64,000 nucleotides of DNA, from NCBI RefSeq assembly GCF_010233585.1, contig NZ_CP045997.1, positions 7,612,654 to 7,676,653 of the forward strand. Direction: 5' to 3'. Numbering within the stretch: position 1 is the stretch's first letter; every line of letters begins with the position of its first letter. The stretch comes from Spirosoma endbachense. Lineage in GTDB: Bacteria; Bacteroidota; Bacteroidia; Cytophagales; Spirosomataceae. A model generated the notes under the pieces. It was not told where the DNA came from. It searched no databases and saw nothing but the letters and a program-made list of their open reading frames with translations. Of this stretch, positions 59,897 to 64,000 are shown one piece after another. A program made the position numbers and the translations under genes.

Positions 59897-60457
59897 ATGG
59901 CAAACTACAAAAATGAGGGATTTAATCCCGAAGAAATAAACGCACTCAAGGAAGAGTGCCAGCAGGAAGGTAAATCGTTTGTGTATGTTGAAGACGATGA
60001 TCTCGACGTGCTGGAATCCGGCGAATGCGTTCATATTCAGTTTCCAGGGGCTTACCAGGGGCAGGAGGTGATCTTTGACGCGCTGGTTTACACGCTGCGC
60101 CTGCACCACAGCAGCCTCGTATATGAAATGGCCGTTGAGGAGGTGCAGAAGACGTTTCCAGAGTATGTTCCGCCCGAAGACCGTAAGCCAACCTATAAAA
60201 TCGCTCCTGAACTGGAAGAGGAAGCCGAAACGGCCCTGACCGAAATAATTGAGGAAATTGAAGAAACTGAAACGGTTAAAGTACAGGAACACGTAGAGGT
60301 TGACACTGAATTCGATTATGGTATCAGTCTGGATGTATGCCTGAACGTTGAAGAAATTACCGATGAAGTAATTGAGGACTTTGTCAGCAGCTTCAAAGCC
60401 AACAATCTACATTTAGATAACACGCTGTATTCATTTACAAGCAACGGGGAAGAGTAG
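59897..60457 (+). CDS. Acidic cytoplasmic protein of unknown function beside MoxR
   Basis: A 186-residue, strongly acidic protein with no signal peptide or membrane segment. Residues 1-90 may be one domain (FNPEEINALKEECQQEGKSF, then VYVEDDDLDVLESGECVHIQ, then GQEVIFDALVYTLRLHHSSL). A glutamate-rich linker (PELEEEAETALTEIIEEIEE) follows, then an acid tail (EVDTEFDYGISLDVCLNVEE). I do not recognise a family. It stands before a MoxR ATPase and a CoxE-like VWA protein in the same direction, 116 bases apart with a repeat between them, so it may be a substrate or accessory protein of that ATPase system. This is inference from position only. Confidence 0.75.
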   Translation: MANYKNEGFNPEEINALKEECQQEGKSFVYVEDDDLDVLESGECVHIQFPGAYQGQEVIFDALVYTLRLHHSSLVYEMAVEEVQKTFPEYVPPEDRKPTYKIAPELEEEAETALTEIIEEIEETETVKVQEHVEVDTEFDYGISLDVCLNVEEITDEVIEDFVSSFKANNLHLDNTLYSFTSNGEE

Positions 60458-60462
60458 TTACA

Positions 60463-60551
60463 GTGGGCAGTTTACAGTGGGCAGTATCCGATAAATAGGG
60501 CGTAGTGGCCAAAGACTGTTCACTGAGAACTGCTAACTGAAAACTGCCCAC
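60463..60551. repeat. Intergenic CAGT-type repeat with inverted ends
   Basis: TACAGTGGGCAGT occurs twice in direct order (60459-60471 and 60473-60485). GTGGGCAGTTTACAGT at 60463-60478 pairs with ACTGAAAACTGCCCAC at 60536-60551 with one mismatch. Motifs built from CAGTT/AACTG units like this are scattered between genes in many bacteria; the function is unknown. Confidence 0.7.
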
Positions 60552-60573
60552 CGTATACTGGAACAGGCCAACT

Positions 60574-61422
60574 ATGAAAACTACTTTTTCGGGCACCGAT
60601 ACCTACGTGGCAACCCGTGAACTCAGTACGGCCGTGAACGCGTCTATTCAGCTTCAGAAACCGCTGCTGATTAAAGGTGAACCCGGCACCGGTAAAACGT
60701 TGCTGGCCTATGAGATTGCACAGGCTCTTGGCAAGCCGCTTTATACCTGGCATATCAAATCGACAACATCGGCACAGCAGGGGCTTTATGAATATGACGC
60801 CGTATCGCGGTTGCGGGATTCGCAACTCGGAAGCGAGCGCATAGGAGATATTGAAGCATATATCAAAAAAGGAAAGCTTTGGGAGGCCTTCGAATCAGAG
60901 GAGCAGGCCGTTTTACTGATCGATGAGATCGATAAAGCTGATATTGAATTTCCCAATGATCTGCTTCAGGAACTCGACCGGATGGAGTTCTACTGCTATG
61001 AACTTCGCCGGACGATTTCGGCCAAACATCGGCCGGTAGTCATCATTACGTCTAACAACGAAAAAGAATTACCCGATGCGTTTCTGCGCAGGTGCTTTTT
61101 TCACTTCATCCGTTTCCCGGACCGGGAAACGATGCAGCAGATTGTTACCGTTCATTTTCCCAATCTGTCGCAGGAACTGATGATAAAAGCGATGTCGGTT
61201 TTCTACAGCATCCGCGACGTGAAAGCGCTCAAAAAGAAGCCATCGACGAGTGAACTGATTGACTGGATTCGTTTATTGTTAGTGGCGGGGGTTACGCAGG
61301 ATGATCTGACGGATCTGGATGCGCTCAATGAACTGCCTCCATATCTGGGTTCATTGCTCAAAAATGAGCAGGATACCGATCTGATGTTGGCCCTGCGTAA
61401 AAAAGGTGGACGACCGTATTAA
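60574..61422 (+). CDS. MoxR-family AAA+ ATPase
   Basis: A 282-residue ATPase. Walker A is GEPGTGKT at residues 35-42 in PLLIKGEPGTGKTLLAYEIA. Walker B is AVLLIDEIDKAD, followed by LLQELDRMEFYCYELRRTIS. The sensor 1 region is PVVIITSNNEKELPDAFLRR, which includes the arginine finger (LRRCFFHF). MoxR ATPases act as chaperones with VWA-domain partners to insert metal cofactors or mature enzymes. The VWA partner follows 72 bases downstream. This pair resembles CoxD/CoxE of carbon monoxide dehydrogenase maturation, but no such dehydrogenase is present in the window. The protein has no signal peptide and is cytoplasmic. Confidence 0.94.
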   Translation: MKTTFSGTDTYVATRELSTAVNASIQLQKPLLIKGEPGTGKTLLAYEIAQALGKPLYTWHIKSTTSAQQGLYEYDAVSRLRDSQLGSERIGDIEAYIKKGKLWEAFESEEQAVLLIDEIDKADIEFPNDLLQELDRMEFYCYELRRTISAKHRPVVIITSNNEKELPDAFLRRCFFHFIRFPDRETMQQIVTVHFPNLSQELMIKAMSVFYSIRDVKALKKKPSTSELIDWIRLLLVAGVTQDDLTDLDALNELPPYLGSLLKNEQDTDLMLALRKKGGRPY

Positions 61423-61494
61423 AATAATACGAGATGAGTTATGGATAAATCAAGTGCTTGATAGTTATAACTCCTCCTGTAGATCATTCAAACT

Positions 61495-62718
61495 GTGTTT
61501 CTCGATTTCTTTCTCCTCCTGCGTAAACACGCTTTGCCGGTCACATTGCCGGAATATCTGACGTTGTTGTCGGCGTTGCGGAGCGATGTCGGAAGCACGA
61601 ACGTGGAGGATTTCTATTACCTGAGCAAAACGGCCCTAATCAAGCACGAACAGCACCTCGATTTGTTCGATCGGCTTTTTGGGGAGTATATTGCCGGCCG
61701 ACAGTCGACACCTTTGGGAAGTCTTCCCGATGTACCTCCCGATTGGTTAAAAGATGCGATCAACGATCAGCTAACTAACGAAGATCGGGTGGATCTTGAC
61801 GCTGCTGGTGGTCTGGACGCACTCTGGCAGCAATTTCGCGAATTACTCGACGAGCAGAATGCACGGAATGAAAACGGACCAATGTTTGGTGGTAGTCGCT
61901 GGATTGGTACGGATGGAACATCACCGTTTGGAACCAATGGCGGGGGTAGTTCGCCGGAAGGCTTTAACCTTGATACCGGTGAAAAATCCCCGTCGGGCGG
62001 TAACCGCAGCGCATCGAAAGTTTGGGAACAGCGTGACTACAAAAATCTCGACGACAGTATTGAACTGAATACACGCAACCTGAAAATGGCCCTGCGCCGG
62101 TTGCGAATTCTAACCCGTGAGGGTGTTGAGGATGAACTGGACATTGATGGTACAATCGACAGCACGAGCCGCAATGCAGGTATGCTGGACATTCAGATGC
62201 AGCCATCCCGTAAGAATCGCGTAAAAGTGTTGATGCTTTTTGATGTGGGAGGTTCAATGGACGAGCATATCGAACTGTGTTCGCATCTGTTCTCGGCAGC
62301 CCGCTATCAGTTCAAGCATCTTGAGTTTATGTACTTCCACAATTGTGTTTATGAAACCTTGTGGAAAGACAACCTGCGCCGACGTGAACGCGTGCCTACA
62401 TGGGAAGTACTGCACAAATACAACAAAGATTATAAAGTGATTTTCGTTGGTGATGCGGCCATGTCGCCCTACGAAATTACAATGGCTAAAGGGAGTGTAG
62501 AACATTACAACGAAGAGGCTGGTATTGTCTGGCTCGGCCGATTTAAGGCACAATATCCGAATTTGGTCTGGCTTAATCCCAATGTTGCGGCTTATTGGAA
62601 ATATACACAAAGTACATCGCTCATCCGCGAGTGGTCAGGTAATCGAATGTTTCCACTCACGCTGAATGGCCTGGAGCAGGCAATGAAAAGTTTGAAGAAC
62701 CCGAAAATTACATTTTAG
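61495..62718 (+). CDS. CoxE-like VWA-domain protein
   Basis: A 407-residue protein starting at GTG 61495. Residues 1-120 are helical (FLDFFLLLRKHALPVTLPEY, then LSALRSDVGSTNVEDFYYLS, then KTALIKHEQHLDLFDRLFGE). A glycine-rich linker (GGSRWIGTDGTSPFGTNGGG, then SSPEGFNLDTGEKSPSGGNR) follows. The VWA domain begins near 235 and has the metal-site motif D250-x-G-x-S254 in LMLFDVGGSMDEHIELC; the second part is VIFVGDAAMSPYEI with the third metal Asp. WLNPNVAAYWKYTQSTSLI and FPLTLNGLEQAM end the protein. It pairs with the MoxR ATPase upstream. The client protein is unknown. Its 3' end overlaps a decayed minus-strand toxin gene by 4 bases. Confidence 0.9.
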   Translation: MFLDFFLLLRKHALPVTLPEYLTLLSALRSDVGSTNVEDFYYLSKTALIKHEQHLDLFDRLFGEYIAGRQSTPLGSLPDVPPDWLKDAINDQLTNEDRVDLDAAGGLDALWQQFRELLDEQNARNENGPMFGGSRWIGTDGTSPFGTNGGGSSPEGFNLDTGEKSPSGGNRSASKVWEQRDYKNLDDSIELNTRNLKMALRRLRILTREGVEDELDIDGTIDSTSRNAGMLDIQMQPSRKNRVKVLMLFDVGGSMDEHIELCSHLFSAARYQFKHLEFMYFHNCVYETLWKDNLRRRERVPTWEVLHKYNKDYKVIFVGDAAMSPYEITMAKGSVEHYNEEAGIVWLGRFKAQYPNLVWLNPNVAAYWKYTQSTSLIREWSGNRMFPLTLNGLEQAMKSLKNPKITF

Positions 62719-62843
62719 ACAATCTTACGGAGTTTGCTGTAGGAACTAAACGAAAGTTTAGGCCTGAATACCAGCGAGTTTGGGGAAGTCAATGAGGATA
62801 AAATAGGGTTGTTAGTATCAAGTACAATACGGTAATCAGACAT
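62715..62843 (-). pseudogene. Stub of a PIN-domain toxin gene
   Basis: On the minus strand an ATG at 62843, overlapping the stop of the 69-residue gene by 8 bases, opens a 42-codon frame: MSDYRIVLDTNNPILSSLTS, then PNSLVF and a short tail before TAA. The start matches PIN-domain toxins (IVLDTNVLISSLxSP), including the first catalytic Asp in LDTN, but nothing of the remaining 90 or so residues is left because the frame runs into the VWA gene. The position directly after an antitoxin-like gene and the overlap are typical of toxin-antitoxin pairs. It is most likely a truncated, inactive toxin. Confidence 0.6.
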
Positions 62844-63045
62844 CTGTATTTAATGAGATAAACGAATCATCAGTATATCCTTTTTCTTCCCAAACCTGAT
62901 CTGCCTGATTCCTCAGTTTTTCCAAGAAGAATTTTGCCATCACTTTTTTCAGTTCGAGCAATGTCTCGTCCGAAACGCCTGTCGAGTAAAGCTTTAGTAA
63001 TTCCATCTGCACATTCGACAAGGGCGGCTTTAGGTTAGTAAGCAT
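62836..63045 (-). CDS. Small antitoxin-like protein, orphan
   Basis: A 69-residue protein: LSNVQMELLKLYSTGVSDET, then LLELKKVMAKFFLEKLRNQA and DQVWEEKGYTDDSFISLNT. The order of a short LS-x-x-Q-x-E-L-L-K-L helix, an LxxLKxxMxxFFxxK helix and a DxVWEEKGxTDD tail is shared by small proteins of many bacteria that stand before PIN-domain toxins, which I take from general knowledge. No DNA-binding motif is obvious. The stub of a PIN toxin at 62843 supports this. With the toxin lost, the antitoxin may be a relic or may protect against related toxins elsewhere. Confidence 0.7.
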   Translation of the reverse strand: MLTNLKPPLSNVQMELLKLYSTGVSDETLLELKKVMAKFFLEKLRNQADQVWEEKGYTDDSFISLNTDV

Positions 63046-63272
63046 AGTTTTTTCTATTTACCAGAACAAAAATAATAGGGATACTGTGATTTGATGCCTG
63101 CCCGGAGACCATACGGAGTTGACTAACCTGGAGATTGTATTCTACATTACTTTAAAATTTGCTGAACGAACAATGTGTTTTCTCTTCGGTATTTTTGGAT
63201 GCATTCTGCCTTCTCGGGCAATGAGTTGGTCCGACGTTATCTGCAAATGATGGCTCTCATTCCCTGAATGCG

Positions 63273-63280
63273 TATTTTTG
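63273..63280 (+). promoter_or_regulatory. -7 promoter element ahead of rsmE
   Basis: TATTTTTG matches TAnnTTTG exactly and ends 6 bases before the rsmE ATG at 63287. A -33 element could not be placed. The 241-base gap before it (63046-63286) shows no gene. Confidence 0.4.
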
Positions 63281-63286
63281 TAATCT

Positions 63287-63994
63287 ATGCATTTATTTTA
63301 TCAGCCAAAGCCAGTTCTTTACCTCACCGAAGACGATTCCCGCCATGCTGTCAAAACCCTGCGGCTGGGTATTGGCGACTCGATTGCCATAACGGACGGA
63401 CACGGAAACCGGCATTCGGCCGTTATTACACTGGCCGATAGTCGACGGTGTACGTTTCGAATAGTCGATACCCACATGACGGCCCCGCGCCCGTTTTCGG
63501 TCCGAATTTGTGTAGCGCCGACAAAAAATATAGACCGTATTGAGTGGTTTATCGAAAAAGCTGTCGAAATTGGTATTGAGCGAATCAGTTTCTTTTTCGG
63601 CCAACATTCTGAACGGCGGGTGCTGAAGCTTGACCGGCTCGAAAAAATTGCCATTGCCGCGATGAAACAGTCGTTGCAGTCGTTTCTGCCCCAGCTAGAT
63701 GATGCCGTTTCGTTTGGTGATTTACTAAAAACAGTGGGCGGGTCGACCTTTCAGGAAGAGCAATTGTATATCGCTCATTTACCCGAAAATGCAGCTGCTG
63801 TACAGTTGGCCAAGGCAGCTACAACTGCTGGCCGGTATGCGGTTTTGATTGGGCCCGAAGGTGATTTTTCGGAAAAAGAAATTCAACAGTCTGTTGCCGC
63901 TGGCTTTCAGATGGTGACGCTAGGTCCTAACCGACTGCGTACAGAAACCGCTGCACTGACGGCTTGTCAGTTATTAAATTTTATAAATACATGA
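63287..63994 (+). CDS. rsmE: 16S rRNA m3U1498 methyltransferase
   Basis: A 235-residue SPOUT-class enzyme that methylates N3 of U1498 in 16S rRNA using SAM. The N-terminal PUA-like domain is MHLFYQPKPVLYLTEDDSRH, then AVKTLRLGIGDSIAITDGHG. The SPOUT part has RICVAPTKNIDRIEWFIEKA, VEIGIERISFFFGQHSERRV, and AMKQSLQSFLPQL. The knotted SAM site is AVLIGPEGDFSEKEIQ and VTLGPNRLRTETAALTACQL (G-P-E-G-x-F/G, L-G-x-x-x-L-R-x-E-T-A). The length is normal. Its TGA at 63992-63994 overlaps the ATG of the next gene (63991), so the two are probably coupled. Confidence 0.96.
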   Translation: MHLFYQPKPVLYLTEDDSRHAVKTLRLGIGDSIAITDGHGNRHSAVITLADSRRCTFRIVDTHMTAPRPFSVRICVAPTKNIDRIEWFIEKAVEIGIERISFFFGQHSERRVLKLDRLEKIAIAAMKQSLQSFLPQLDDAVSFGDLLKTVGGSTFQEEQLYIAHLPENAAAVQLAKAATTAGRYAVLIGPEGDFSEKEIQQSVAAGFQMVTLGPNRLRTETAALTACQLLNFINT

Positions 63995-64000
63995 AAAAGC
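63991..64000 (+). CDS. Start of a next gene, cut by the window edge
   Basis: ATG AAA AAG C follows as an ATGA overlap with the rsmE stop. A start with Met-Lys-Lys is often the beginning of a signal peptide. Only three codons are visible, so nothing can be said about the product. Confidence 0.4.

Overview
The window looks like chromosomal DNA of a Bacteroidota bacterium, most likely a Cytophagales/Spirosoma-type environmental species. The sequence evidence is a SusC/SusD pair, TonB-linked receptors with carboxypeptidase-like N-domains, a type IX secretion sorting domain, type II and type III glutamine synthetases, the Bacteroidota -7 promoter motif TAnnTTTG in front of several genes, and almost no Shine-Dalgarno sequences. 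No rRNA, tRNA, CRISPR array or insertion sequence was seen. The species assignment is inference.

Layout. 1-4.4 kb: the start of an aldehyde dehydrogenase, a divergent AraC regulator and a TonB-type outer-membrane receptor. 4.6-10.6 kb: a minus-strand tripartite RND efflux operon (TolC, permease, adaptor). 10.7-17.2 kb: acetyltransferase, a thioredoxin-fold protein with a broken active site, an OmpR/histidine-kinase pair, a long AT-rich gap, an AT-hook-like protein, a small zinc-ribbon membrane protein and a Schlafen/AlbA_2 protein. 17.2-23.3 kb: hemF, an AraC regulator, menC, lpxK and a putative porin. 23.4-29 kb: a GMC dehydrogenase with its Tat-exported small subunit, a serine hydrolase, a VOC protein and mtaB.

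29.2-44 kb is the nitrogen-related part. Phospholipase C, an ethanolamine-type permease, EutB and EutC form one minus-strand operon, bracketed by two related palindromes. Next to it lie two unrelated glutamine synthetases (GSII and GSIII). Together these could strip head groups from phospholipids, take up ethanolamine, split it to acetaldehyde and ammonia, and fix the ammonia. Between the two synthetases sits a tandemly duplicated lipoprotein plus secreted M4 peptidase module. One peptidase copy is reduced to a 54-codon stub, and the module is flanked by two copies of the same terminator.

44-56.7 kb: a ROK regulator diverges from a SusC/SusD pair. The pair is followed by a cytochrome c/copper-monooxygenase-like protein, a giant FG-GAP/ASPIC protein and a vanadium-haloperoxidase/PAP2-type enzyme. 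This is the best candidate for an undescribed system: an outer-membrane uptake pair coupled to extracytoplasmic redox/halogenation chemistry. 56.7-64 kb: a beta-barrel protein, an SDR protein, a di-heme peroxidase, an acidic protein with a MoxR ATPase and CoxE-like VWA protein, an orphan antitoxin-like gene with a decayed PIN-toxin stub, rsmE and the first codons of a next gene.
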